DNA of 21,498 nucleotides from Candidatus Roizmanbacteria bacterium CG_4_10_14_0_8_um_filter_39_9 (GTDB lineage: Bacteria > Patescibacteriota > Microgenomatia > UBA1406 > GWC2-37-13). Below are positions 1 through 6,662 of this stretch, piece by piece. A program made the position numbers and the translations under genes. The notes under the pieces are model-generated. The model was not told where the DNA came from and did not search any database. It saw only the letters and a list, made by a program, of their open reading frames with translations. Position 1 is the stretch's first letter. Each line of letters opens with the position of its first letter. The DNA is taken from NCBI GenBank assembly GCA_002784505.1, contig PFLF01000042.1, forward strand, positions 1 to 21,498. Direction: 5' to 3'.

Positions 1-54
1 AGCCCATTTCCGCTGAATATAGGCGGTAGCATCCGCATAATTATCCCTTTCCAT
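1..54 (-). CDS. Edge-truncated ORF of unknown function
   Basis: On the minus strand an ATG at 54 opens an 18-codon frame that runs off the left edge (MERDNYADATAYIQRKWA). An in-frame TAA lies four codons before the ATG, so a start close to here is forced if the frame is real. The composition (charged, Tyr, Trp) looks protein-like and the ORF is divergent from the gene at 124. No family is recognisable from 18 residues, and there is no clear ribosome-binding site or -10 box. Confidence 0.3.
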   Translation of the reverse strand, partial: MERDNYADATAYIQRKWA

Positions 55-89
55 CAATCTAAAGCGTTATTTTTGTCGCTTCTACGCCA

Positions 90-117
90 TTGACAAATAA
101 ATGAAATGTTGTAATAT
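90..117 (+). promoter_or_regulatory. Sigma70-like promoter, leaderless arrangement
   Basis: A perfect TTGACA (90-95), a 16-nt spacer and TAATAT (112-117) are followed by 6 nt and then the ATG at 124. The expected transcription start therefore falls on or next to the A of the start codon. No Shine-Dalgarno sequence is present. This is the best-matching promoter in the window. Confidence 0.6.
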
Positions 118-123
118 GACATT

Positions 124-354
124 ATGTTGACTAAAAAGGATCTGAGTACGCTTAAAACGATGTTCAGGAATACAGAGACAGGAATAATTACTAAGGTTGG
201 TGAAATGATTCAAAAAAATACAGATGAACTTGTGGAGCTTATTAACACAGGTTTCAATGCACAGGATGTTGGCTTTAGTAAAATTGATAAGATACTTGTC
301 AATCATGAAAAAAGAATAGGGATTTTAGAGGAAAAAAGCTTCAAATCAAACTAA
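124..354 (+). CDS. Small coiled-coil protein, hypothetical
   Basis: This 76-residue protein is rich in Lys, Glu, Asn and Ile and should be almost wholly helical. Heptad-like spacing of Ile/Leu/Val is visible (ITKVGEMIQ, LVELINTGF, FSKIDKILV, RIGILEEK), so a short coiled coil is likely. There is no signal peptide, membrane segment or cysteine, so it is probably cytosolic. Its function is unknown. The start is supported by the upstream TTGACA/TAATAT promoter placed exactly for a leaderless message. The antisense ORF over the same stretch has an atypical composition rich in Cys, His and Phe and is rejected. The gene precedes a glycosyltransferase on the same strand by 24 nt, but that gene has its own -10 candidate. 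Confidence 0.7.
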   Translation: MLTKKDLSTLKTMFRNTETGIITKVGEMIQKNTDELVELINTGFNAQDVGFSKIDKILVNHEKRIGILEEKSFKSN

Positions 355-366
355 TAGTCCATGTAG

Positions 367-372
367 TAAAAT
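367..372 (+). promoter_or_regulatory. Candidate -10 box for the GT2 gene
   Basis: TAAAAT is followed by exactly 6 nt and then the ATG at 379, the same geometry as at 124. No good -35 is seen at the usual distance. It is a weak call alone and stronger as part of the window-wide pattern. Confidence 0.35.
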
Positions 373-378
373 GTATGC

Positions 379-1389
379 ATGACCATGCCTTTTTGCTCCG
401 TGATCGTTTTGAACTTTCAGGGCGAGAAACTTATCGAGGCAACGCTTAAATCGCTTTTTGCACTTGACTACCCAAAAGACCGGTATAAAATAATCATTGT
501 CGACAATGCCTCAAAAGATAAAAGTGTTGAAATAATCAACTCGTTAACCCGTGAATTCGTTAACCCGATAACCACTCTACTTCCTCTTGATAAAAACCTC
601 GGCTTCGCCGGAGGGAACAATGAGGGCATCAAACAAGCAAAGGGAAAGTATGTGATCTTGCTTAATAATGACTGTGTGGTAGATAAAAGTTGGTTGACCG
701 AATTAGTAAAAGTCGCCGAAAAAGACGAGCATATTTTTGCGGCTGGATCCAAAGTTTATTTACGCGAAACCAATAAAATCCAAAATGCAGGCATCATGAT
801 GTTTGAAGACGGATACGGACGGGATGTGGGGGCGATTGTTCATGGAAAAGATCAAGACTACGCCGAGGATGTTGGCCAATATGACCGGGAGAAAGAAACG
901 TATGCTGCCTGTGCCGTGGCTGTACTTTATCGAAAATCAATTCTTGATAATATCGGATACCCGGATGATACCTCGTTTATGTACTATGAAGACGTAGAGA
1001 TAAGTGAGCGGGCCCGGATGCATGGATACAAGATCATGTATGCCCCGCACGCTGTAGTCCACCACCATCATGCGGCATCCAGTGGAGAATATTCGCCCTT
1101 TTTCATTTATCACTCCGAGTTAGGACGCCTTCTTCATATGTTTTTCTGGTTCCCTCAGCGGATATTTTGGCGGGAATATTTTAAATTTGCACTGAAATCA
1201 AAACTGCGAATCCTTTACGGAATAAAGAAAAATATACTGAAGCAACAGGCTCAATACTTTAAGGTAACCTGCAAACTTTTCTTCTCCTTCCCATCGCTCT
1301 ATGAAAAAAGAAGAATTAAAATCAACGGCATCAACCCAAAACTGATAGAGAAGAATTACCAGTCGATAAGGAATAATGTTCGTATCTGA
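379..1389 (+). CDS. GT2 family glycosyltransferase (rhamnosyltransferase/WbbL-like)
   Basis: This 336-residue cytosolic or membrane-associated inverting glycosyltransferase probably adds a sugar from a nucleotide donor to a lipid-linked surface glycan. The GT-A fold is clear: SVIVLNFQG at the N-terminus, VDNAS (41-45), DKNLGFAGGNNEGI (71-84), the metal-binding region LLNNDCVVD (94-102), and the acceptor-side MYYEDVEISERARMHGYK with the catalytic-type ED near 204-205. This motif order is typical of dTDP-rhamnosyltransferase-like GT2 proteins. The C-terminus (about 240-336) is basic and aromatic and may be amphipathic. Residues about 54-66 (SLTREFVNPITT) are encoded by a CGTTAA-type repeat and look like an insertion in the usual beta-strand/loop region. 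The exact donor cannot be told. A second ATG at 385 is an alternative start. Confidence 0.9.
   Translation: MTMPFCSVIVLNFQGEKLIEATLKSLFALDYPKDRYKIIIVDNASKDKSVEIINSLTREFVNPITTLLPLDKNLGFAGGNNEGIKQAKGKYVILLNNDCVVDKSWLTELVKVAEKDEHIFAAGSKVYLRETNKIQNAGIMMFEDGYGRDVGAIVHGKDQDYAEDVGQYDREKETYAACAVAVLYRKSILDNIGYPDDTSFMYYEDVEISERARMHGYKIMYAPHAVVHHHHAASSGEYSPFFIYHSELGRLLHMFFWFPQRIFWREYFKFALKSKLRILYGIKKNILKQQAQYFKVTCKLFFSFPSLYEKRRIKINGINPKLIEKNYQSIRNNVRI
539..574 (+). repeat. CGTTAA-type low-complexity repeat, in frame
   Basis: Two near copies of a CGTTAACCCG unit are joined by TGAATT inside the GT2 gene. They are read in frame as SLTREFVNPITT. The same words recur between genes at 1474-1507 and inside the GT39 gene at 18501-18531. 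Confidence 0.6.
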
Positions 1390-1390
1390 C

Positions 1391-1473
1391 GTCATCCCCG
1401 CGGAGGCGGGGATCCATGCTAAAATTATTAGGATTGGATTGATAGACTGGATTCCCTCCTTCGAGGGAATGAC
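1391..1473. repeat. Inverted pair of GTCAT-hairpin repeats (dRS3-like)
   Basis: Two copies of a short palindromic repeat face each other between genes. Copy 1 (1391-1416) has arms ATCCCCGC/GCGGGGAT (1394-1401, 1406-1413) with loop GGAG, preceded by GTC and followed by CCA. Copy 2 (about 1448-1473, reversed) has arms ATTCCCTC/GAGGGAAT (1451-1458, 1463-1470) with loop CTTC, ending in GAC. Both stems are perfect over 8 bp although their sequences differ, so the pairing is conserved. There is no T-run after either stem, so they are not intrinsic terminators. Two further copies lie inside the gene at 7798-7887. Confidence 0.75.
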
Positions 1474-1507
1474 ACTCGTTAATACGTTAACCCGTTAATT
1501 CGTTAAC
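1474..1507 (+). repeat. CGTTAA-type repeat forming the 5' flank of the GT4 gene
   Basis: Four consecutive CGTTAAN-like units (CGTTAATA, CGTTAACC, CGTTAATT, CGTTAAC) end one base before the ATG at 1509. The gene therefore has no conventional ribosome-binding site, because its immediate upstream sequence is repeat. Confidence 0.6.
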
Positions 1508-1508
1508 T

Positions 1509-2774
1509 ATGAAGAAATCCGCAGTTATCTATGACAAATGGTTGTCCGGCATGGGTGGTGGGGAAGTGGTCGCATGCAGAATAGCAACAACGCTTCATGA
1601 TGCCGGATATGACGTGACCCTTGTATCGCAGGACAAAGTTTTACCTGAAGAGATCAAATCCACACTCGGAATTGATTTAGTTGGCGTAACTCTTTCCGCC
1701 AACTACCAACTACTAACCACCAATCGCCAATCGCCAATCCCTGATCTCTTCATAAACACTTCGTTCATGGATTATACGTTTGGTTTTGCAAAAAAAAATA
1801 TATATTATGTCCATTTTCCAACTGTATCAAATAAAAGTTTATTAAATTATGCATCAAAAAGTTATGGATTAAAAGGATTGTATAAAAAATACTTATTGGC
1901 ATTTCCATCAGGCATTTTCAACTATGTGCTTACTTTTTTCAAAATCACGAGACTTCATCGTTTTTTATCCCCCACCTTGAGAGAGAGGATAGATGATAGA
2001 TTACGTGCAGGCATCTATTATAACCTTTCCAAACGACTTAAAAGTTACCAACTTTTTATAACTCACTCCAAATATGTAAAAAAGTGGGTAAAAAAAGCAT
2101 GGGGAATAAATGCCCAGGTTTTGTATCCACCCGTCAATCTTCTAACTATCAACGACCTGCCTGCCGGCAGGCAAGGCCAGCTACTAACTACTAAAAAAAA
2201 CTGGATATGTTCCGTCGGACGTTTTTTTACCCTCGGCCACGGTAAGAAGCAGGAAGTCATGATTGAAGCCTTTAAAAAACTGCATGACCAACGACTAACG
2301 ACTAATGGACTACAACTCCATCTCGTCGGAGGTGTGGGTAATGAACCCTCATCGCTTCGTTTCATTGAAGACCTTCGAGAGCGGGTAAAGGGCTATCCCA
2401 TCTATTTTCACTTTAACGTTGAACGCTGGGAAGTTGAAGACGTCCTTATTAAATCCAAAATCTACTGGCATGCTGCCGGATTTGGCGAAGATCCGGATAA
2501 AGACCCGATTAAATTCGAACACTTTGGCATTGCGCCTATCGAGGCAATTTCCGCCGGATGTATTCCGATATTATTTAACGGGGGAGGATTGACTGAAATA
2601 GTTGATATGCTTGGACTTTCAAAAGATAAACATCTGTTTGACACTGTTGAAGAACTGGTAGATAAAACAAAACTGCTGATGAATGAGACTCTCCCGCCAT
2701 CGATTCAGGATAATATAGTTAAATTATTTTCCAAAGAGCATTTTACCTCAGAGTTTCTTAACCTTATCACATAG
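1509..2774 (+). CDS. GT4 family glycosyltransferase with three repeat insertions
   Basis: This 421-residue retaining GT-B glycosyltransferase resembles the ALG11/mannosyltransferase branch. The N-terminal domain has the glycine-rich donor/acceptor loop GMGGGEVVACR (14-24) and YYVHFPT near 99-105. The C-terminal domain has VLYPPVN (204-210), ICSVGRFF, HLVGG, and the EX7E motif E337...E345 in FEHFGIAPIE, followed by AGCIPILFNGGGLTEIV for the nucleotide. It likely acts on the cytosolic face on a lipid-linked glycan. Three segments look like inserted repeats: residues 65-78 (NYQLLTTNRQSPIP), 212-229 (containing DLPAGRQGQLLTT) and 259-268 (HDQRLTTNG), all in frame. The start lies directly after a CGTTAA repeat. 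The 3' end overlaps the opposite-strand GT2 gene by 8 bp. Confidence 0.9.
   Translation: MKKSAVIYDKWLSGMGGGEVVACRIATTLHDAGYDVTLVSQDKVLPEEIKSTLGIDLVGVTLSANYQLLTTNRQSPIPDLFINTSFMDYTFGFAKKNIYYVHFPTVSNKSLLNYASKSYGLKGLYKKYLLAFPSGIFNYVLTFFKITRLHRFLSPTLRERIDDRLRAGIYYNLSKRLKSYQLFITHSKYVKKWVKKAWGINAQVLYPPVNLLTINDLPAGRQGQLLTTKKNWICSVGRFFTLGHGKKQEVMIEAFKKLHDQRLTTNGLQLHLVGGVGNEPSSLRFIEDLRERVKGYPIYFHFNVERWEVEDVLIKSKIYWHAAGFGEDPDKDPIKFEHFGIAPIEAISAGCIPILFNGGGLTEIVDMLGLSKDKHLFDTVEELVDKTKLLMNETLPPSIQDNIVKLFSKEHFTSEFLNLIT
1700..1742 (+). repeat. CAACTAC/CCAATCG tandem repeat inside the GT4 gene
   Basis: Degenerate tandem CCAACTA/CTAACCAC units pass into three CCAATCG-like units. They are read in frame as NYQLLTTNRQSPIP without a stop. 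Related CAACTACTAA words occur at 2141-2193, 2286-2317 and 4454-4487, always with the same + strand orientation. Confidence 0.55.
2141..2193 (+). repeat. Perfect 16-bp palindrome within CTAACTA repeat, in frame
   Basis: TGCCTGCCGGCAGGCA (2158-2173) is a perfect palindrome with no loop. It is flanked by CTAACTATCAACGAC on one side and CTACTAACTACTAA on the other. In frame it encodes DLPAGRQGQLLTT. From memory LPAGRQG peptides recur in CPR proteomes; this was not checked. Confidence 0.65.
2286..2317 (+). repeat. CAACGACTAACGACTAA repeat inside the GT4 gene
   Basis: This is the third member of the CTAAC/CTAC-rich family in this gene, read as HDQRLTTNGLQ. It sits between the helix ending KKL and the strand LHLVGG, where a short loop is expected. 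Confidence 0.45.
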
Positions 2775-3594
2775 CATTTTTCATGTCTTTGAGATAGCTA
2801 CTATATTTTGATGGCATATTGTTACCAAGTCCCTTCATCGCCACCCACTCCACCCATTCCTGCGGTAATAGAGAGCGATTAAGCAACGCCAATTTATCTG
2901 GAAGTCCTATTTTCAGTTTGAAGATATCTTTGAAAGAAACTGTTTTCATCCATTGTCCCGATAGGTTGCCCGTTCCTTTGAAAATCCTGCGAAGTACGAG
3001 AGGTTCCTGAAAATTATAAATGGAACTGTCATTCCCGCAGAGGATATTTTTTATAAAGTAAAAGTCAGTTGCTACTTTTATTGATGTATCGTACCGATAC
3101 CCGTTATTACGAAACATGAGAGATGTATGCCACGCAACTTTTGCATCCTCCGGTTGGGATCTGAAGATATATTTATCATATGCTTCATACCGGTTGATGA
3201 TTGAGGAACCGCAGCCAATATATTTGATGTTCTTTTGTAGAAAGTTAATTTGCCTTTTCAATTTTTCCGGGTGCCAGATATCGTCGTGATCATTGATCGC
3301 GATAAATTTTCCTTTTGCTTCGGCAAGAAGAAAATTTAAACCGGGATACGCCCCTCTGTTTTTTTCACCTTGAATAAGGCGTATTGACGGCCCAATTCTA
3401 ACCTGCGAGGTTGGAATGGCAGCGTTGGGATGGGTTAAAGACTGAATTATTGAGACCGTTTTATCGGTTGACGCGTTATCTAAGATCAAAATCTCAATAT
3501 TTTTATATGTTTGATTTAATACTGACTTCAACGTACTCTCAATAAACCTTTCTGCATTGTAAGAACAAATGAGGACGGATACGAGTGGTTGCAT
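2767..3594 (-). CDS. GT2 family glycosyltransferase
   Basis: This 275-residue GT-A enzyme probably transfers a sugar to a surface glycan at the cytosolic membrane face. The N-terminal half is canonical: VSVLICSYNAERFIESTLKS, LILDNASTDKT (36-46), GEKNRGAYPGLN, and the metal-binding NDHDDIW (101-107) followed by HPEKLKRQ. The C-terminal half (about 130-275) is less conserved and ends in a basic stretch. Between the second strand and the GEKNRG motif sits an extra stretch (about 53-70, LTHPNAAIPTSQVRIGPS) encoded by a palindromic repeat, so the enzyme is longer there than usual. A TACAAT box 7 nt before the ATG and TATAAT 12 nt before it suggest its own promoter. Its stop overlaps the convergent GT4 gene. 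Confidence 0.88.
   Translation of the reverse strand: MQPLVSVLICSYNAERFIESTLKSVLNQTYKNIEILILDNASTDKTVSIIQSLTHPNAAIPTSQVRIGPSIRLIQGEKNRGAYPGLNFLLAEAKGKFIAINDHDDIWHPEKLKRQINFLQKNIKYIGCGSSIINRYEAYDKYIFRSQPEDAKVAWHTSLMFRNNGYRYDTSIKVATDFYFIKNILCGNDSSIYNFQEPLVLRRIFKGTGNLSGQWMKTVSFKDIFKLKIGLPDKLALLNRSLLPQEWVEWVAMKGLGNNMPSKYSSYLKDMKNAM
3392..3436 (-). repeat. AACCT-GCG-AGGTT palindromic repeat, in frame
   Basis: The core 3392-3419 folds into AACCT/AGGTT around loop GCG. The stem extends outward by a T-G wobble and C-G, T-A, T-A, A-T pairs to about 10 bp, then a bulged A and two more pairs. It is read on the minus strand as part of PTSQVRIG. A cleaner member of the same family is at 7021-7043 in another gene. 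Confidence 0.6.
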
Positions 3595-3601
3595 GCCTTC
3601 T

Positions 3602-3612
3602 ATTGTATTATA
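3602..3612 (-). promoter_or_regulatory. Candidate -10 box(es) for the GT2 gene at 3594
   Basis: Read on the minus strand, TATAAT (3612-3607) overlaps TACAAT (3607-3602). The second leaves 7 nt before the ATG. No clear -35. The region also holds the end of the upstream gene. Confidence 0.4.
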
Positions 3613-3615
3613 TTT

Positions 3616-5385
3616 TCAGTCCATAACCTTGACATGAATGGGCAAATCAGGAGTCGCGGCAGGCGGCTTGATTAACATAATTTTTCGAAGCCGGACAATG
3701 ATCGTCTCTTTATCTTCGTAGAGAACCCGTACATATTGTGAGGGTGAATGGACAAACTTGGTGATTTGCACACGCTCTCCATCATTCATCTCTCCCAAAT
3801 TAAATTTTATATATTTGAAACTTAATTTATTCAAAAGTATTTCCTGATTCCAGTTAAATTCATGATCCTGAAAAAAATGCATATACTCAATATATTTGAC
3901 CGGCTCATATGCAGAAAACCCGCTGAGGATCTCGCAATTATGCTGGGTTGAAACAAATAAATTCAATGTTTTGTAAGCAAGCTCCTTTCCAACGTCATAA
4001 TTTTTTGCTCGATATTGGAATGGGTACTCGAGCATCGGTCCGGGATCCTTTTCACAGATAGCACTTAATGCATCAAAAGATTTTGTTTTCCACTTATATT
4101 CAGTTGCGGAAAGTGGAGTCGGATAAAACTCCAGGAACAATAAAAGACCAATGACTGGAAGAAACGCCAGCCTTATAAGCGAACTTCGAATACCTCTCTG
4201 AATCGCATCAAGAGCATAGACCATAAATACCGATATGGCAAATATTATGAGAAAATAATACCGGGCAACCGCCCGCATTGCTCCGACAAACGGTACATAT
4301 TTCATGACAAACCAATAGGGTAGAGGAGTGACGAGATATTTCCCGTTCCAGTTAAGTCGCGGACCGATCGAACACACAAAACCGATAAGAATAAGGAGTC
4401 CCAACCAGATAAACAATGATTTATTTTGAATAAATATTTTATCTTTTTTCCTCCCAACTACTAAATACCAACTACAAACTACCAACGGAACAATTCCCAC
4501 AAACCCCGCAAGCTCCCCGCGAGTATGCCCGTTGAAAGTGCCGATGAGTGGCCGCAATATGCTGTTATTAATAAATGAATTATTAATGAATACTAAAAAG
4601 TAATCACTTGCGTGAGCAGAATAAGTTACATACTGGCTTTGTTCATATACAGGCCTATACATTTGCTGCATTGCAAGGTAGCCGCTTATTGAAGGATAGG
4701 AAACGATGAGAAATGTCCCTACAAATAGCCCAATCTCCACACCGATCTCAGATATTTTTTTCTTTGGGATATTACAGAGATAATACAGTGCTATTGTTCC
4801 AAACCCCATCATCCCCCCATACACAGAACTCAGAAATTGCAGTCCGAGAAGTACTCCTGCGATCCCAGCGTGATATATATTTCTCTTCGGATGCATCAGG
4901 AAATACATCGAAAGTAAAAAAGGCCAGAAAAATATCATCTGAATATGACTTGTTTGACTCATGGTATAAGGACTAAAGGAGACAAAAAAAGCAAGAATTG
5001 ATTTAATGGACGAGTTTTTGGTAAACCGTCCGGCAAGAAAGTAGAAAGAAATATATAGCAAGAGATGATTGAGAATTGCAAGCACATTGAACTGAGTTAT
5101 GGGATTTGAGTTAAACCACGAAATGATCCAGTTGATAAATGAGGGAAAAAACAGATGCTCGGTAAAGGAAAGCGACAGAGGAAATGGGTACATGGCATTC
5201 GTTTCATACAACAAGCCAAAGTCAACGTTTGAAAAATGCTTGATGTTATTTTGCAGTATCCATATGACAAACGGCACATCAAGCGGACTGTAAAGGTGAG
5301 TCGAAATATGAAGAATGGTACTCTTCCAGTAAAAAAGAATGAGTAAAATCGGAATGCAAAACAGTATTATTTTTTTAATACGCAT
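3616..5385 (-). CDS. Polytopic membrane protein, GT-C-like, probable glycan enzyme
   Basis: This 589-residue protein has an N-terminal signal-anchor (about 5-25) and roughly ten or more hydrophobic segments to about residue 420, then a soluble C-terminal domain (about 430-589). The first outer loop carries acidic residues (SPLDVPF near 33-39, D55, E61), as in GT-C glycosyltransferases that use polyprenyl-phosphate sugars. No signature is sharp enough to name a family; YfhO-like or Wzy-like proteins are alternatives. A short stretch (about 300-315, VVCSWYLVVGRKK) is encoded by a CTAC repeat and lies at a membrane-loop boundary. The gene overlaps the upstream methyltransferase by 19 bp, so the two are probably co-transcribed. 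GGTGG about 10 nt before the ATG is a possible weak ribosome-binding site. Confidence 0.85.
   Translation of the reverse strand: MRIKKIILFCIPILLILFYWKSTILHISTHLYSPLDVPFVIWILQNNIKHFSNVDFGLLYETNAMYPFPLSLSFTEHLFFPSFINWIISWFNSNPITQFNVLAILNHLLLYISFYFLAGRFTKNSSIKSILAFFVSFSPYTMSQTSHIQMIFFWPFLLSMYFLMHPKRNIYHAGIAGVLLGLQFLSSVYGGMMGFGTIALYYLCNIPKKKISEIGVEIGLFVGTFLIVSYPSISGYLAMQQMYRPVYEQSQYVTYSAHASDYFLVFINNSFINNSILRPLIGTFNGHTRGELAGFVGIVPLVVCSWYLVVGRKKDKIFIQNKSLFIWLGLLILIGFVCSIGPRLNWNGKYLVTPLPYWFVMKYVPFVGAMRAVARYYFLIIFAISVFMVYALDAIQRGIRSSLIRLAFLPVIGLLLFLEFYPTPLSATEYKWKTKSFDALSAICEKDPGPMLEYPFQYRAKNYDVGKELAYKTLNLFVSTQHNCEILSGFSAYEPVKYIEYMHFFQDHEFNWNQEILLNKLSFKYIKFNLGEMNDGERVQITKFVHSPSQYVRVLYEDKETIIVRLRKIMLIKPPAATPDLPIHVKVMD
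4454..4487 (+). repeat. CAACTACTAA/CAACTACAA repeat, antisense to the gene it lies in
   Basis: Tandem CCAACTACTAAATA and CCAACTACAAACTA units belong to the family in the GT4 gene. Here they lie inside a minus-strand gene and are translated from the other strand as VVCSWYLVVG. The repeat keeps the + strand orientation while the gene does not. Confidence 0.5.
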
Positions 5386-5939
5386 ATGCTATTTCCACCC
5401 ATCTGAAATGTTTTATAAGATTCAATCTTAAATCCGTAATTCTTTGCAAGATTTTCCAGGTCTTTTTTTTCATAATATTTTTTATGATCACCCACTTCCT
5501 TTGCAGAAATGATATGCATTTTAAATGCAAGAAACTCAAGAATAACTTTTCCGAACGGGGTTGGCGTTGTGAGAACGACTTTTCCCCCCGGTTTTAAAAT
5601 CCGGGACAGCTCCCTGAATAGCTTGGTAACGCTTGCAATCTCAATATGCTCAATCAGCGCCAACATTGTTATTTTGGTAAATGTTTTATCGGTAAAAGGG
5701 AAACGATCTTTAAAATGAAATCGTCGGATCTCAATATTTTTTCCTATTTTTCGTGACTCTGCGTCAACATCAATTCCGACCCCTTTTTTAATGGTGTTTT
5801 GTACCTGAGTCAACAAATAGGCCTGATATCCGCATCCCATGTCCAATAATACATCGTTCTTTTTTATATGCGAAATGACCTTGCCTAAACGCATCCGGGC
5901 TATCAACTTATCAAGTGCATTAAATTCTTTCGTTCCCAT
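5367..5939 (-). CDS. Class I SAM-dependent methyltransferase
   Basis: This protein of about 190 residues has a Rossmann methyltransferase core. Motif I is VLLDMGCGYQAYL, motif II VGIDVDAES, motif III/IV FTKITMLALIEHI, and post-IV ELSRILKPGGKVVLTTPTP. The order and spacing fit the Methyltransf_11/UbiE-like group. Substrate is unknown; the setting among glycosyltransferases suggests a sugar or lipid-linked glycan. I chose the ATG at 5939 (MGTKEFNAL) over an in-frame TTG at 5960, because the TTG adds seven residues with no homology-like feature and deepens the overlap. It still overlaps the end of the upstream DPM1-like gene by 20 bp and the start of the downstream membrane-protein gene by 19 bp, so it is the middle of a tight operon. 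Confidence 0.85.
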   Translation of the reverse strand: MGTKEFNALDKLIARMRLGKVISHIKKNDVLLDMGCGYQAYLLTQVQNTIKKGVGIDVDAESRKIGKNIEIRRFHFKDRFPFTDKTFTKITMLALIEHIEIASVTKLFRELSRILKPGGKVVLTTPTPFGKVILEFLAFKMHIISAKEVGDHKKYYEKKDLENLAKNYGFKIESYKTFQMGGNSICVLKK

Positions 5940-6657
5940 ATTTATATTTAATCGCCACAATCACACTCTTCACAAAATCCAAAGCATTGATTTTTTTTCC
6001 CTCTTTCATTGTCCTTGGGCGGTAATGAATCGGCACTTCAATAAACGGAACGTGTGCCTTCGCCAAACATGCAGTAATTGCAACTTCATAAGAAAATCTC
6101 CGCTCTTTTGGTTGGAGAAGATACTTGAGTAGACTACTTGAAAACAATTTATACCCTGTAGGATGATCGGTAAGGCGCAATCCATACAGCATATTTACAA
6201 TCCACGTAAGTAACATCCCTCCCAAATAGAATGAAAAATAACTATACCTATTTTTATAGTTCTCCCGTTTTAGATTGCGGCTCCCATATACCACTTTTGT
6301 ACGATCGTTTAAAAGTGGTGCTAATAACTTCGGATAATCTTTAACACTGTATTCAAGGTCCGCATCCTGCACCATGAGGATATCGCCTGTAGCTTTCCTG
6401 AATCCCGCCTTCAAAGCCGCCCCCTTTCCTTCGTTTCTCATTTTTTCGATAAAAATTAATTTTGCTTGCCCGTCGAAGCCTTGGCGAAGGCGGGAGATTT
6501 GACCTTTGACTTTACTTGCTGTGTTATCTGTCGATCCATCATCCACCACAATAATTTCTTTATTCATTCCCAACGAATTAGCAGAAATCACAGATTCAAT
6601 TACCTGCGCAATATGCTTCTCCTCATTGTATACGGGGATAATTATAGAAAGTCGCAT
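5920..6657 (-). CDS. DPM1/DPG-synthase-type GT2, polyprenyl-phosphate glycosyltransferase
   Basis: This 245-residue enzyme likely makes a polyprenyl-phosphate sugar on the cytosolic face, a donor for GT-C enzymes outside. The core is well conserved: SIIIPVYNEEKHI, IVVDDGSTDNT (37-46), EGKGAALKAGF, MVQDADLEYSVKDYPKL with the DAD metal motif at 98-100, VVYGSR, and the DPM1-type C-terminal DHPTGYKLFSS, RRFSYEVAITA and EVPIHYRPRTMKEGKKI. That tail pattern distinguishes it from ordinary transferases. Residues about 55-66 (RLRQGFDGQAK) come from a palindromic repeat and extend the loop after the VDDGS helix. There is a TAAAAT box 7 nt before the ATG, inside the palindrome shared with the divergent gene. 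It is the first gene of a minus-strand run to 2767. Confidence 0.9.
   Translation of the reverse strand: MRLSIIIPVYNEEKHIAQVIESVISANSLGMNKEIIVVDDGSTDNTASKVKGQISRLRQGFDGQAKLIFIEKMRNEGKGAALKAGFRKATGDILMVQDADLEYSVKDYPKLLAPLLNDRTKVVYGSRNLKRENYKNRYSYFSFYLGGMLLTWIVNMLYGLRLTDHPTGYKLFSSSLLKYLLQPKERRFSYEVAITACLAKAHVPFIEVPIHYRPRTMKEGKKINALDFVKSVIVAIKYKYGNERI
6469..6494 (-). repeat. GCCTT-GGCG-AAGGC palindromic repeat, in frame
   Basis: Inner stem GCCTT/AAGGC (6478-6482, 6487-6491) with loop GGCG; outer CCCG (6469-6472) can pair with CGGG (6491-6494) as an alternative. It is read in frame as RLRQGFDGQAK in a DPM1-type glycosyltransferase. From memory QGFDGQ peptides recur in CPR proteins; not checked. 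Confidence 0.55.
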
Positions 6658-6662
6658 AAAGC

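Noticed and set aside
82..306. Minus-strand 74-codon ORF
   Set aside because: It is antisense to the coiled-coil gene, which has a consensus promoter; the ORF is rich in Cys, His and Phe, a typical shadow composition.
1391..1473. Intrinsic terminators after the GT2 gene
   Set aside because: Both stems lack a following T-run and the same repeat occurs inside a gene.
1700..1742. CRISPR-like array
   Set aside because: Units are 7-10 bp, degenerate and translated in frame; there are no spacers and no cas genes.
2158..2173. Phage attachment site at the 16-bp palindrome
   Set aside because: No integrase or phage gene is nearby, and the sequence fits the repeat family better.
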